Shown: positions 1 to 11,519 of the stretch, piece by piece
How the letters are laid out: each line of letters opens with the position of its first letter
How positions within the stretch are numbered: position 1 is the stretch's first letter
Source: Chalara sp. BL73
Lineage: Eukaryota; Ascomycota; Leotiomycetes; Helotiales
Assembly: GCA_918026815.1 (NCBI GenBank)
Contig: CAKJVC010000081.1
Coordinates: 62,001-126,000 of the forward strand
DNA length: 64,000 nt
Direction of reading: 5' to 3'
Program-made: the position numbers and the translations under genes
The notes under the pieces: model-generated
Database searches by the model: none
Seen by the model: only the letters and a program-made list of their open reading frames with translations
Told to the model about the DNA's origin: nothing

Positions 1-233
1 GAATGAAGTTGTTCAGGATTAGCGGGACAAGGCACTGTTTGCGGAGGGAAGGGGCTCGGCAATTTAAGCGAAGGGGCTTCAGCATTCCCCTTGAAAATTC
101 GACTTCCCTTCCAGTATTCCTGTCAACCTTCTCTCGACCCCCATACTTAATCCTAATCTTTCCCATCGAGTTTGACAAGCCAACGATTAATCAAAGCATA
201 TGACCTGGAATCTATTAATATGAAACCCCAGAC

Positions 234-989
234 ATGGAGCCAAGATGTGGCACAGAAACCTATCATCGGAACCGTATCCATGGGCCAATCATAACGCCGA
301 TTCCTTTCATCCTCAGCCTCATTCTACGGATTATAATGCTTAATCTGAGCCTCTACCGGACTGTAAATACTTCGCTCCTCTACAAATCTTCATTCCTCTA
401 CATTTTGCCTCTCAAAAGCTCCTGCGTAATCAAATCTTCTGGCAAAGTCTCGCTTTTGAATATCGATCTCTCATCGCTTGATTTTCTTCACCTACCCAAA
501 ACCAAAACTCTCAGATACCATGTCAGCCGCCAACCCCTTGGCCCGGTCGCTCCCGTAGCGTCTTGCGTCCCCAGAATCGGCGGCTCGCTTTGCCCGCCTG
601 CTGTCAAACCCACATGCAACGCGACAGTTGATATATATCAGCCGCCATACCTAGCCAGCGCAGCGGGCTTCGCATGCGCGGTCCTCGCCAACAATTCCGC
701 AACCCTGACCTCTTGCTGCGGAACCACTAAGACGGAAACATATACAAGCCCGGACGCCTGGGGAGGTTGCAGCTTTACGTACTGCAATGTGAGCACGAGC
801 GAGGCGCAGGCGAATGCTCAAGCGTGTTTAAATACTAAGGTTAAGGGCATGTGCTTCACAAGTTATGTGACTGCTCCTACGGCGGGAGGGGCAAGCGAGA
901 CAAAGGAGGGAATGGCGGGGCGGAAGCAAGTTGGCATCGGAGGCGTGATGGTTGTGGGATTGGTGGTCGGGATGTTGTTTGGGCTCTGA
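234..989 (+). CDS. Cys-rich cell-surface protein with GPI-like tail, start unresolved
   Basis: The convincing coding part is the last 150 codons: a cysteine-rich region with about ten Cys, including a CC pair, several NxS/T sites, a Gly/Ser spacer, and a C-terminal hydrophobic run (GIGGVMVVGLVVGMLFGL) that resembles a GPI-attachment signal. I do not recognise the family. The frame is open from an ATG at 234, but that N-terminus reads like untranslated leader and is no clear signal peptide. The best-context ATG, at 520 after an A-rich leader, is out of frame and stops after 12 codons. So either a frameshift has damaged the start or the true first exon is not recognised. The stop at 987-989 is secure; the start is not. 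Confidence 0.4.
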   Translation: MEPRCGTETYHRNRIHGPIITPIPFILSLILRIIMLNLSLYRTVNTSLLYKSSFLYILPLKSSCVIKSSGKVSLLNIDLSSLDFLHLPKTKTLRYHVSRQPLGPVAPVASCVPRIGGSLCPPAVKPTCNATVDIYQPPYLASAAGFACAVLANNSATLTSCCGTTKTETYTSPDAWGGCSFTYCNVSTSEAQANAQACLNTKVKGMCFTSYVTAPTAGGASETKEGMAGRKQVGIGGVMVVGLVVGMLFGL

Positions 990-1043
990 GGCGGCTGGGG
1001 AAGTAGCGACTACTATCTCAACACAAGGCCTGGGAGACTGCAA

Positions 1044-1700
1044 TAGCAGCTCCGTTTAGGGGCATCTAGTGGCCTAGAGGAAATATAAGCACATGTACTA
1101 AGCTCTTCGGCGTAAGGGAAAGGTCGGCAAAAGGACTGCGGTTGAGCCTGAAGCCGTTAGCTGAAGCGGAAGATCTTGTGGCCGGTGTTTGGTTGTATGA
1201 ATAGATAAGCGATACCATGATAATCTAATAGGATGTTGAGTTTTGCAACGGATAAATAAATGAGGTTTGATGACCTCTCTAGAAGAACCCTATCGTTTCG
1301 TCAAATGACTTGTGGCCCGAGCATTAGACACTATACAACAACAAGGTCGTATTCAAGACTTTGGTCTCTATATTTCATAGCTCTAGCGAGCGTCAAATGT
1401 ATCAAAGGGTCCAATTATGTCGAGGGTAACGCGGTGCATTTTAAATGGCGGACACCTCGGCTATCGCGTACCTACCCCTGAATATCTTCTCAAATAGGAA
1501 GGGAACCTCATCATAGAGAGCTCGATCGGCTCGGCAGTTGATACCCTTCAACAGCTGATCATTACCAAATGTAGAAAAGAAAAGAGAAGAATCGGGAGTA
1601 ATGTCAGCTTTGACCTCTATATGTTTATCTTCATTTAATATATAACTAATACAAAAGTCGTAATGGCCTGCTCAGAAAGATACGAGCTCAAGAAACCACA
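1044..1700. other. intergenic, no gene seen
   Basis: Only short unsupported frames on both strands. It holds the 3' flanks of the Cys-rich gene and of the hydrolase pseudogene. Confidence 0.5.
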
Positions 1701-2557
1701 CTACAAGCCAGCCTTCTCCAATCCCTGGTCAGCGGCCTTTGTCAATATAGGAACCAACTGGTCTGGCATGCTTAGGAACGGCGAGTGCGATGAGTTAAGG
1801 CTCGCTGTGGTAATGCTTCCCAGTCCTGAAGCCATCAATTGTTGCACACTAATATCAATAGCGCGATCTTGTTGCGTAAGTATATATGTGGTAGGGATAT
1901 GCCCCCAAGCGTTATACAACATGGGAATGGTCGTATCAGAGGCGGTAATTGGCTTTAGTTGGGATATCCAGTAGATTTGCGTGTTGGTGTCCAGATCGTT
2001 GTAGAAATTGTCCGCCGGATCCGAGAATGTAATGTTATTGACAAAGATTTGGTCACCCCGAGCACTCGCTAGTTAGTTAGTCGGCTTGAGGGTTGCGTTC
2101 ACGATCTTGTATGCATGGAGGTGGGGTCGGAGAGCACGGAATATGACCATATATTCCCACCAAGATGGAGGAGCCCCTTCAGTAGCATCCAGTAGCGACG
2201 CCCTAGCAGGGATAGTAAATGCCGCAAGGTACACCATCATGATGATCCCGCCTGTCTTTCCCGCGGCTCGCCTCTGGGTGATCCCCAGGGCTGCACCTGA
2301 ACCAACAACACCGCTATATGAGTGGGCCACGAGAGTGACTAGCTTGTCATTGTTTACGATGTCCTCGATGACTTGATATAAATTTGAGACATCATCTGTC
2401 AAGGTCTAAAGGGGCGACGACGTGCTGCCAATCGAAGGGTTTGAAAATGCCACTGTCGGATATCCTTGGCGTTCAAGAAGCTGCCGTACCTGGTGGAAGA
2501 ATTCGGGTTGGTGCCATGCTCCGGGAACAAACACAAGGTGGGGATTCGGGAAGCCAT
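1701..2557 (-). pseudogene. alpha/beta-hydrolase pseudogene (about 285 codons)
   Basis: One continuous frame reads as an AbhA/EstC-like alpha/beta hydrolase. It has an N-terminal NPHLVFVPGAWHQPE strand and oxyanion region, a nucleophile elbow VAHSYSG, and a C-terminal HSPFLSMPDQL motif that carries the catalytic His. Three lesions break it. There is a 1-nt frameshift just after the likely ATG at 2557. An in-frame TAG lies at 2406-2408, before the TLTDDV segment. A TAA lies at 2073-2075, between KPTN and LASARGDQ. Both stops are one C-to-T change from CAG or CAA, in CpA context. No intron with proper ends explains them. Length and domain order otherwise match an intact single-domain enzyme, so the decay looks recent. 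Confidence 0.8.
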
Positions 2558-4030
2558 TAGATTAGATTTCCGAGGCTCCTGAATTTGACTTTCAAGGCAT
2601 GCAAAGAAGACAGGTATGGCGTGCATCAACCGGATATACAGCTAAGTTATATCAAGAAACTGCCATCAGCAATCTCTGAGCGCTCGACATATGCCCCTGC
2701 CGGACTGAATTGTCAGGATATCCTTACTCCCCCATAAAATTTATCACCGTTTGACCCGACTTGCGTGGGCTGATTATGGCTAGGTTCTGCATTGTTATAC
2801 TGTGCAGTACTTGGGCTGCAATGACTTCCAAAGATGGCCTAGCTTAGAAGAATTGACTTTTTCACCTTCAACGAATTACGCTCCTGGCCCCGCTTCCCCG
2901 GATCTTATTTCTTGATTGTGTCACTGCGCGAGTAAGGTAAGCGAAAGTTAAAGGGGGTTTGAGCGTTCGTCACCATTGGCATCCGCTGAAAGTGGAAGGC
3001 GTCTCCATGAGAAAACATCAATGATTGGTGAGTTGAGATAGATAAAATGGGGGGTGGGGAACTAGAGATTCCCACGTACGGCTCGGGTAACAGTAGACCG
3101 GTCGCTGGTTCACGTCAAAAAGATGCCATAAATGCCACACACATTTACATAACTAGTATGCAAATAAATGTTTAAACTCATAGAATATTTAAGACAAGTG
3201 TAAAGAATATACGCAGAGCACGCCGCACAAGTATTAGTTTAACACTCCAGGCAAGCTAAACAGCTTGGGCTGATTTCAAATCGTCATGAATCATGATATG
3301 CGAATGAATTCACCTTTCATGACGAACTAATGCTCAATCCGCAGGAGCCCTGCTAGACAAGGTCACTCCTGCCGATAGATTTAGAATTTATCGGATGCAC
3401 CCCATATCGGACGAGAATGCGCGCGTTGAAGGATCAGATTGAACCTTGACTGATGAACATTCTCGCACGGCTCAGACATCCCGAGAAAAAACAAACCCAT
3501 CCCTGGTTTAAACATCAGCCCATCGGCCAGCAACGGAAGCAGGTTTCACCCAGTCATACGGTTGCCTGTGCTTACTCGCAGCCGCTGTAAAGAACACGAT
3601 ATAACAACTCCTAATAATTCAACAATGCAGCACAATATATATCCAATATTTTACGGGACAGGTATTTGGCATATACATATAAGATGCATATAACGTATTA
3701 TGGTCATCTTTCGCACACGCGAATTATGTAATTATAGAAGGTTTAACCTATCCCAGCTACGTATTTATAAATTCAAAAAAAAAACCCGTAACGTCATCGC
3801 TATGCATAGCATTGGACAACCGCCCTGGTATCCATGCCCAATGATTTCCCAACGAAAAAAAGTGGCTTGAAGCCCCTCCCCCCCCCGGTTCGCAGCTTCA
3901 CAGAAGATCAGATCTAAAAGGTATTTGATAATGCGGCATCTCTCTGGGAATTTTTTTTTTTTTTTTTTTTCGTTTTGGCTACCACGGCTTACGACGTGGC
4001 CCATTTTACCACCGCAAAAGCGTCGCAGCG
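2558..4030. other. intergenic / upstream region of rhodopsin-like gene
   Basis: No supported gene. It contains a 10-bp perfect inverted repeat (3281-3290 and 3316-3325) and a run of 20 T at 3951-3970, 60 bp before the next start codon, which fits a nucleosome-depleting poly(dA:dT) promoter tract. Confidence 0.5.
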
Positions 4031-5466
4031 ATGGAAACCTCCGCCTTCACGCCTGAGTACCTGGCCGAGTCGAAGCAGGCTTCTATTCGAACGCTCAACA
4101 TCGCCATCATCATATTCGCCCTGGTTTTCGTGGCCGCGAGGATTTTCATCAGGAAGCGATGGGGGACTGGCATCGCGACCGATGATTGGATTATTGTTGT
4201 GTCTACTGTAAGCAGGCTTTTCATGTTTTGTTTAAAGTTCGGAAGCGAAAACTCTCTTTTGCTGGCTTGCTAAACCTAATTCTTTGCCCAGGCCTTCTTT
4301 CTCGTGCTAGCTGCGTTGAATCTATTGAGTATGGTGTCCCAACAACGCGTGTTTGCAATGGTGTTCCTGATAGTTGCGAAATAGTGATCGAGCATGGAGT
4401 CGGATTGCATCTAGTGGTGGTTTCGGCCGAGGACTTTACTATCGTATTGCAGGTACGGCGCCAGGCTCATAATCACCTAACTTCGCATGGCTAACACATC
4501 TCGTGCAGGGCCTCATGGGCTCCGAGTGTGCCTATACAGTGACCATCGCCCTGACCAAGATCTCTATCCTGCTCATGTACTGTCGCATCTTCCCGATCAA
4601 ATCTATGAAAAAAGGAGCCGTGGTCCTTGGTTGCGTTACTATCGCTTGGGCTATCGCCGTCCTCCTGATTTCCATTTTCCAGTGCACGCCTGTCCGCAAG
4701 GCTTGGTTGCCAACGCTCCCCTATGGCCACTGTATCAACCTTAAGGCATGCTTTATGGGAAATGCCCTGCCCAACATCCTCACGGACGTTGCCATTCTGT
4801 CGCTACCTATTCCGCAGGTTTGGGGACTGCATACCAGTGTTTCCAGGAAGATTTCGTTAACCGTTGTATTTCTTCTGGGAAGTTTGTGAGTTTCTCTGTT
4901 TCTAGTTCTGCACAGGTGGAATCTGGCTAACAGAATAAAAGTGTTATCGGCGCAAGCACCTACCGCTTCGTCACCCTCCTAACCTTCGACACCTCGGATT
5001 TCACATGTAACCCCCCACCTCTTCGACCTCCTGGTCTTCCAAGTTATCTCTAGAGAACTAACCAAGCATGAACACAGACACCACAGCAGCACCCAGCATC
5101 TGGACTGTAGTCGAAGCAGCCGCCGGCCTGGTATCCGCCTGCCTCCCGACGTTCGGCCCGGCCTTCCAGCTCCTCAAGCAGAAACTCGGCATCGAGACCC
5201 TGACCTCGACCTCGAAGAGGAAATCCTACCCCCTACCCATCGACCTCGTCACTATCGGCGGCGGCCGCTGGAGGAGCGGCGTCAAGGCCTCCCAGAACCG
5301 GAGCCGTCCCGAGGCTGATAGCTTCCACCGCCTCGAAGATACTGGGTTAGGCCCCGACATCGAGGTGCAGAAGGGCAACGCCAGCATGAGCGTGGGCTCT
5401 GACCACTTGGAACCGAGCGAGAAGGGGGATAGCGGCGATGAGTTGCCCTTATATAGGAAGTCATGA
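4031..5466 (+). CDS. SAT4/rhodopsin-domain integral membrane protein
   Basis: Predicted 370 aa from six exons: 4031-4207, 4292-4328, 4385-4452, 4509-4885, 4942-5006, 5078-5466. All phases agree. Introns 2, 3 and 4 are each 56 nt. The protein has the fungal rhodopsin-like (SAT4, PF20684) layout of seven hydrophobic segments. These begin with a TM after RTLNIAIIIFALVF and the DDWI motif, followed by GVGLHLVVVSAEDF and the helix with LTKISILLMYCRIF, then FQCTPVRKAW, CFMGNALPNILTD and a last TM before a polar tail. The cytoplasmic C-tail, about 100 residues rich in Arg, Ser and acidic residues, ends LPLYRKS. Molecular function is unknown; some relatives are CFEM-GPCR-like proteins implicated in surface sensing. 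Family assignment is strong; the short exons 2 and 3 are the least certain part. Confidence 0.85.
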
Positions 5467-5758
5467 TTTATATAATTGTTTCGGCTGGGAGGGCCATGCG
5501 TATTCATGACGGTATTATTAGGGGAAAGAAACGATAGCCGCAAGGACCAAAAACCAGCCGTTTGCTGCAGTCCGGAATGCCATTGCGAAAACGCACCACC
5601 TGTATTGTGCTGGCACCATATTCCCAAAATTGAATGAGGCTAAAGCGGGGTGGAGGGAGCCATCCCTCCCGCGTCTTTTCACAGGAGGACGATACACTTT
5701 CCTACCGAATGCAGCTAGGTACGCATGATATTATTCAAGATAGCCCTTTTTGGTCCCG

Positions 5759-6538
5759 TCACTTACTCGCCCCGAAAGCCTTCTCAGCCGCATCCGCCAT
5801 CTCCCCCAGCGTCGAATACGTCGCGCCAAGATTAACCCTCCCCTCGACGTCGGCCAGCCGCAACCCCATCGAATGCTCGCCCGCGCCCCTGGAAATCCAC
5901 ACGCTGGGCGGGAACCCGAACTCCATTGCGGGGACATGATCGTGGCTCAGGCTCTGCGCCGTATGCAGGATGTCGGACTTCGCGAAGCCGAAATCGCGCT
6001 CGACGTGCGCGGCCATGTAGTCGAAGTTGCTGCGGGCGGGCTTGTAGCTCCCGATGTCCTCGGCGAGGTAGACGGCGTCGAAGGTCACGCCGCGAAGGGG
6101 CCCTGCGAGCGTGTTGTCGAAGGACGCCCGGTCGCAGTTACTAAGCGGCACCAGCTTGTAGAATCTTTGGAGCCGGTTCAGCGCGTCCACCGTGTCTGGG
6201 AACGCCGGCCACGACCCGATTCCGCCGCCGAATGCAACGGCTTCCTCTTCGGTTATGTCGACTCCTAGCTCGCTCGCTATGGCTTTGAATACCTTCTCCA
6301 GGATCTTGGAATATGTCATGGTAGGGTTCTCTGTTTGGAACTTTCTCTCGGCGGATCCGAAGGCTTTGAGGAGCCACGTTTTTATCTCCCGCAGCTTGAG
6401 ACCCCAGAAGTACTCGGCTTCTGGGGGTAGGCGTCCGAGTAATGGAGCGAGTTGTTTGAAGATCCCGGTTTCCCAGTCTATGAGCGTTGCGTAGACATCG
6501 AAAGTTAGGACTTTTGATTTAGTAAGGTCGAAGGCCAT
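5759..6538 (-). CDS. haloacid dehalogenase-like hydrolase (type II 2-haloacid dehalogenase)
   Basis: Single-exon, 259 aa from the second in-frame Met, chosen because MAFDLTKSKVLTFDVY is the usual family N-terminus; an ATG six codons upstream would add MLIPVI. HAD motif I is FDVYATLID with the Asp nucleophile at residue 14, motif II is LSNCDRASF, the Lys is in SYKPARSNF, and the C-terminal motif is HTAQSLSHDH. These match fungal L-2-haloacid dehalogenases, which hydrolyse a short 2-haloalkanoate to the 2-hydroxy acid in the cytosol. The real substrate cannot be read from sequence. Nothing nearby suggests an operon-like context. Confidence 0.88.
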   Translation of the reverse strand: MAFDLTKSKVLTFDVYATLIDWETGIFKQLAPLLGRLPPEAEYFWGLKLREIKTWLLKAFGSAERKFQTENPTMTYSKILEKVFKAIASELGVDITEEEAVAFGGGIGSWPAFPDTVDALNRLQRFYKLVPLSNCDRASFDNTLAGPLRGVTFDAVYLAEDIGSYKPARSNFDYMAAHVERDFGFAKSDILHTAQSLSHDHVPAMEFGFPPSVWISRGAGEHSMGLRLADVEGRVNLGATYSTLGEMADAAEKAFGASK

Positions 6539-7003
6539 AATTACGGGGATCAACAAATGGTGTTGAGTTGAAGTTTAGAAAGCAGATGTCTGGTAGAAGA
6601 GCACTTTTTACTCTGAAACATGAATAATATGATAATGAGGTAGAACAAGGCTTTGGAGCCTTAAATAGAGGACTAATTATTAATACCTATCTCAAAAAAA
6701 AAAGGATAAATACATGTCGTTGAAACACATAAGCTTATGACTAAGCCGACGATTTTCTGGCAACCCCGCAATGTAACGCTCCCCACTACAACAGCCATTC
6801 GCCGTGCGACTCTTCGGCGAAACGGATTAGGCCATCGACTCCATGTGCCTCAGCACTGGATATTGATCATAGGGGAGACATCTCCTGGACGCCAAGTATG
6901 AAATGACACGTCCCCGCCGCTTATGATTAGAGCCCTCACAAGCTTCGCGTAGTTTGGCCCACAAAATCTCTGGGACTTCCGACAAAACATCATGGATTCC
7001 GGT
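6539..7003. other. intergenic
   Basis: Leader region of the dehalogenase and 3' flank of the monooxygenase locus. No additional gene is visible. Confidence 0.5.
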
Positions 7004-8880
7004 CTAGTCTCGTTCAACGACTCCATCTTCAGGAGTTTTCCTCTTCAGCTTATTCTCATAAGGCGTATCCTCCTCGTATACATCAAATTTGTATCTACTC
7101 CCTGTATGATCCTCCCTCAATCTCTTTTGGCCCCGCCCGTAAACCTTCTCCCTCGCGGTCCACGCATCTTCTTTGTCATTCTCCTGCTCTGGATAGAGCC
7201 CCCTCCGCCGCAACTCTGGAATAAGCAAATTGACCACATCCTCCAATGACCCAGGACACGTTGCATGTACGAGGTTGAAGCCGATAATGCCAGCTTCGTT
7301 GACCCAGCGCTCCAATTCATCTGCTACAGTCTCAGGGCTCCCATTAGCGAGAGGCGCGAGCCCGCCGATGGCGACATGTTCGCTGACTGAGCGCGGTGTC
7401 CACTTCTTGCCTTCCCCAGATGTGAAGTTCTCCAAATGGCTCCTTACCCTGTTCGCCTCCGTGCTGTCAGAAGCATTAATTTCCTGATCCAATGGCAGCG
7501 CCGAGATATCAATCCCGGTCACACCACTCAGCTGGACTAGTCCTCCAACTACAGATGCGTACTTCCTGAGCTCGGCCAGCTTTTCATGCGCTTCATCGTC
7601 TGTACGTCCAATTATGGGGCATATGCTGATGAAGAACTTCAGGCTGGATGGATCACGCCCTTTTGCTGCTGCGGCCGCGCGTATCTTGAGAACTTTCTTG
7701 TGGACTTGTGAGGGGGAATTTCCGCCGAGGAAGATGGCTTCTGCGTGTGACGACGCGAAATCTATGCCAGCATCTGAGGTGCCGGCTTGGAAGCTGGAAG
7801 TGTGAGTTTCATCAATTTCTCATAAAGCGATCATATGATCTCGGCAATGAGAGGCGACTATTTAGAGCATGAAAGCGGGTGCACGTGAGGATTGGTAATA
7901 AACTTACAGAAATGGGGTTCGTTGAGGTGAAGGGTTGACGATGTGCTTCGCGCTCAACTTGAAGTGTTTTCCTTGATGATTGATCGTTCGAACCTTTTCC
8001 GGGTTGGCATACGTATCGTTTTCCGCGTCAAGAACGACAGCATCATCCGCCCATGAGCCTTCCCAAAGCCTGGTAGCGATGTTAGTTCTAATCACTATTA
8101 AGCGGTGAACGACGCATACTTGTACAACAAACGCAGATACTCATCTGCTATTGCGTATCTCTGATCGTGTTCGACTGGAGCATCGAGACCAATGGCTTGA
8201 AAAGCCGTCTTCTTCCAGCCAGTTACAATATTCCAGCCTTTATAACCTGTAAGCATACACAACTAACACCACCACATCCTCAGTGAGAGTTGACGCACCT
8301 ATTCGTCCATCTGTCACATGATCTAGGGTAGAAAATCTTCTGGCTAGCAAATATGGTGGCTCAAAAGAGGTTGAAGCTGTGATACCAAATGCCAAATTCT
8401 TCGTCACGGCTGCCATTGCAGAAATAGGCTGTGGACTTAATAAGAACGCTCTCTTCGCTTGACATTATCACGGTGAGGAGACTTCACTTACTATATTCGG
8501 GTCCAGCACAGGCTACTGGGCAGCTGTTTTCACGCCCGCGTCCATGTTACCACCATAGGTGTCATAGCCACCATAAGTGTCTGCAAGGAAGAGAGCATTG
8601 AAGCTGCCTCTTTCCAGAAGCTTTGCAAGCTCTATCCAGTAGGATAGTTTGTGCTTTTCTGCTCCCTTGTCTGCTGGATTCTGATGCTGTCAAGAACGCC
8701 GGCATGCCATAGGACGGGGATTTATACCTTCCATTGGCCTGGAGACAAGTGCCCGATGGTGAACATATCGAATGCATTAAGCAAGATCTGGGGCTTGTCC
8801 TCCTTGGTGCCTTTGTATGCGTCATCTGTCTTGCCATTTTGAACCAGCCCCTGTTCTGAAGTAGCCCAGTTCGATGCCAT
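7004..8880 (-). pseudogene. NtaA/SnaA/DszA-family FMN-dependent monooxygenase with one nonsense codon
   Basis: Six exons give 516 codons with all phases matching: 8728-8880, 8492-8680, 8299-8428, 8120-8246, 7908-8069, 7004-7793. The start MASNWATSEQG leads into PQILLNAFDMFTIGHLSPGQW, then YWIELAKLLERG, LFLADTYGGYDTY, TSFEPPYLLARRFSTLDH, GWNIVTGWKKTAF, LYKLWEGSW and the C-terminal GFNLVHATCPGSLEDVV block. These are hallmarks of class-C flavin monooxygenases that use reduced FMN supplied by a partner reductase to oxidise organosulfur or aminopolycarboxylate substrates. In exon 2 the family motif AAQWPV reads AAQ-stop-PV: TAG replaces the expected TGG, a single G-to-A change. Everything else is intact, so it is either a fresh pseudogene or an assembly error. 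The locus is divergent from a Dal5-type transporter. Confidence 0.8.
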
Positions 8881-9748
8881 ACTGAATATTCACTCCCCAA
8901 ATTTGATTGATTCCCGTGCTGTGTATCTTCCCAATTCCTTGGAGCAACGTGAACTTTTCTGTCCTGCCAAGTAGCTTGTCGGGAATGCCATCTTCGGACC
9001 GGCTATTTGTATCCGCATTCCACCATCGCGGGTACGAATGATGCCACCCGTAAATAATCTGCATTCTTACCAAGAGGCTTCAAGAATGGGATGCTGTTCC
9101 ATTAGAAGCTCCACGCTTGCAACATGGCGGCTACATTTCATTGATCGGTTGTAATTCAAAAGTGGGATTCTCCCTCACAAGTGCGCAACCAAACTTGATA
9201 TGCCACCCCTTTTTAGGCGAGAGTGGGGATGGCAAACACACTGCCTCGATGTTTCCAGCCACAAGCATTCAGCATGACACCACTTGGTATGCCAGCGAAG
9301 GCTTCCTGTCATGAGCTAATATTTCAAGCAAAGAAAGTGTATACAGTAGTCAAAATCTGTGAGACGAGAACCTTGAAATGATATGACTATTACAAAGGGA
9401 AGAGAAGATCCAAGATCACTTGCCTCGAAACATGAAACTAAAACTTTTTGTTCGCCATGCGCATTAGCCATCGAGAAGTACCGATAATTTGATCCAGATT
9501 TTATAGAGCCACTCATCATGGTGGATATGAATTGCGACATCAAATCCAAGCTATCTGATTCGCTACCGGCTGTTATACATTACTAGGAACGATAGCAGCC
9601 ACATGCTTAATATACCTTGACATGCATCTTAAGATAACTGGCGCAGCTTGGGTTCTTGTGTATGAAGCTTGAGTGCTTGAATCCAAAGGTTCCAAGAAAG
9701 CCACTTCCGTCTCAAAGTACATTTTGTGACATCTGTTGTGGAAGTAGG
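8881..9748. promoter_or_regulatory. divergent promoter region between monooxygenase and transporter
   Basis: Shared upstream region of two divergent genes, which may be co-regulated. On the minus strand it also holds coding-like but stop-interrupted frames (for example GIPSGVMLNACGWKHRG and WNADTNSRSEDGIP) that I cannot assign; they may be remnants of another gene. Confidence 0.4.
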
Positions 9749-11519
9749 ATGTCGTCCTACGAGAAGAATCCCATTTCTGGGATTGCTGTAGCACCAATGA
9801 CACCCATCGACCAAAGCGACACTTCATCTGTCTCGTCCGTGAAGGACAACCTCTGGATTCGCTTCATGAACAACATTGGCTGGTATCCGTCTGGTATGGA
9901 CAGTGCCGAGAAGCTCCTTGTCTTGAAGCTTGATCTTAGTATTCTTGTCTTTGGGTGTCTTTCTTTCTTTACAAAATACCTGGATCAGCAGTCTCTTACA
10001 AACGCTTATGTCAGGTATGTAGAGATATAGGAGAGGACTGCATCGAACTGTGACCGAAATACTGACATATTATTAGCGGCATGAAAGAAGAGCTGAAAAT
10101 GTTCGGCAATGAGTTCAACTACATCACCATTACCTTTTGGGCATCATACTGCACAGCTATGATTCCTGCATGCTATTACCTCACTCATTATCCAGCAAAC
10201 ATCGTGCTTCCTGCTTTGGAATTCGGCTGGGGTATCTCTACACTAGGTTTAGGATTTGTGAATAATGTCGACGCTGTGTATGGATTAAGGTTCCTTGTTG
10301 GTCTTTTTGAATGTTGCTCCTTCACCGGCACAATTTATGTCATTGGATCGTGGTATAAGCCCGGCGAGATTGGACGCAGAATCGCATTTTTCTTCATTTC
10401 GAGCCCGCTGGGAACGATGTTCGCCGGATATTTGCAGGCGGCAGCATATAAGAACCTCAATGGTGTACATGGCTATTCGGGATGGAGGTGAGTCTACAGT
10501 AATGGATGAATCGGAAAGAACCTAGCGTAGTTGACTAATTCTTCGAATAGATGGTTGTTCATCATCGACGCCATTATCACAATTGGTATCTCCATTTTGT
10601 AAGTAAAGTCGACTTCGTCAATCAGGCTATACCTAATCTTCGCAAGCGGCTTTATCATCTTTCCTGACGTCCCATCGCGGCGGAAGCCCATCCTTTTATC
10701 GCCCGCCGAGCAGGTGCTCGCTCAGAAACGATTGGCTGGCTTCGCAGCTCCAGCACAACTAAAGCTCTCTCGCGATATTTTCCGCCGCGTCCTTGGTCGC
10801 TGGCACTTCTATGCTTTCGTTACTCTGTGGACCGTGCTAGACCAAAACATTCTGCCGGGGGGTGCGCCTTTCTCGCTGTACCTTAAAGCTCATAGTCCAC
10901 AAACATATTCTGTCGTACAGGTCAACACCTTGCCCACCATCACCACTGCGATCTCGGTGGTGGCTGCTATCTTTTGCGGTATTGCTGCTGACAGGATTGG
11001 TCGATTTTGGCCACTTGCGTTGTTGGTCACGTGTCCAGTGCTTGTTGGCATGATCCTCTTGAATGTTTGGGGCATCGGCGAGAGAGGACGGCTAGCCGCG
11101 TTCATGCTGACCGGTTTCATGGGCGTAAGTCTTCCATCGCTCGTGGTGCGAGCACCACTAGTCCACTTTAGCCAACTCCCAAGTAGCCATTGTCGCCCAT
11201 GTCGATGGGATGGGCCACGACCATCATGCAAAACGACGCAGAGGAGCGAGCCGTGGTAACCGCCAGCATGAATGCCATCGGTCAAGCCATCATGGCGGGC
11301 ACTCAGGTGGTGCAATACCCAGCGAAAGGCGCACCACGATGGATTGGCGGGTTCAAAAGCAGCCTCGCAACCACCGTTCTGCAGGTGTTTGTTATTCTTG
11401 GCATTTTATATCTCAGCAACAGGGACAAGAAGCGGGCAAAGATTGCACAAGACAGGGAATCTGGAGGTGCGATCTCAGAGGCGGGTGCAGCCGCAGTATC
11501 TGGATTGGACCATAAGTAA
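9749..11519 (+). CDS. MFS transporter, Dal5/allantoate permease type (ACS family)
   Basis: Predicted 511 aa from five exons: 9749-10014, 10077-10487, 10551-10598, 10647-11124, 11187-11519. The start at MSSYEKNPISG is preferred over the upstream ATG at 9656, which adds a Cys-rich stretch unlike the family. Family signatures are FFTKYLDQQSLTNAYVSGMKEEL in TM1, the GLFECCSFTGTIYVIGSWY helix, and GRRIAFFFISSPLGTMFAGY. The central loop reads FPDVPSRRKP and the C-terminal half includes SPMSMGWATTIMQND. About 12 membrane segments are expected. Relatives import allantoate, pantothenate, nicotinate or sulfonates across the plasma membrane by proton symport. Its divergent pairing with an organosulfur/amine-type flavin monooxygenase suggests uptake of that enzyme's substrate, but this is inference. 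Confidence 0.87.

Noticed and set aside
3951..3970. 20-T run, with a 20-A run at 48113-48132, as ends of retroposed elements
   Set aside because: No target-site duplication or adjacent element body; homopolymers of this size are common in fungal spacers.
7794..7907. Possible extra exon in the 114-nt intron of the monooxygenase gene
   Set aside because: The flanking exons join in phase through a conserved motif (PFL-FQAGTS) and the intron has no family-like coding content.
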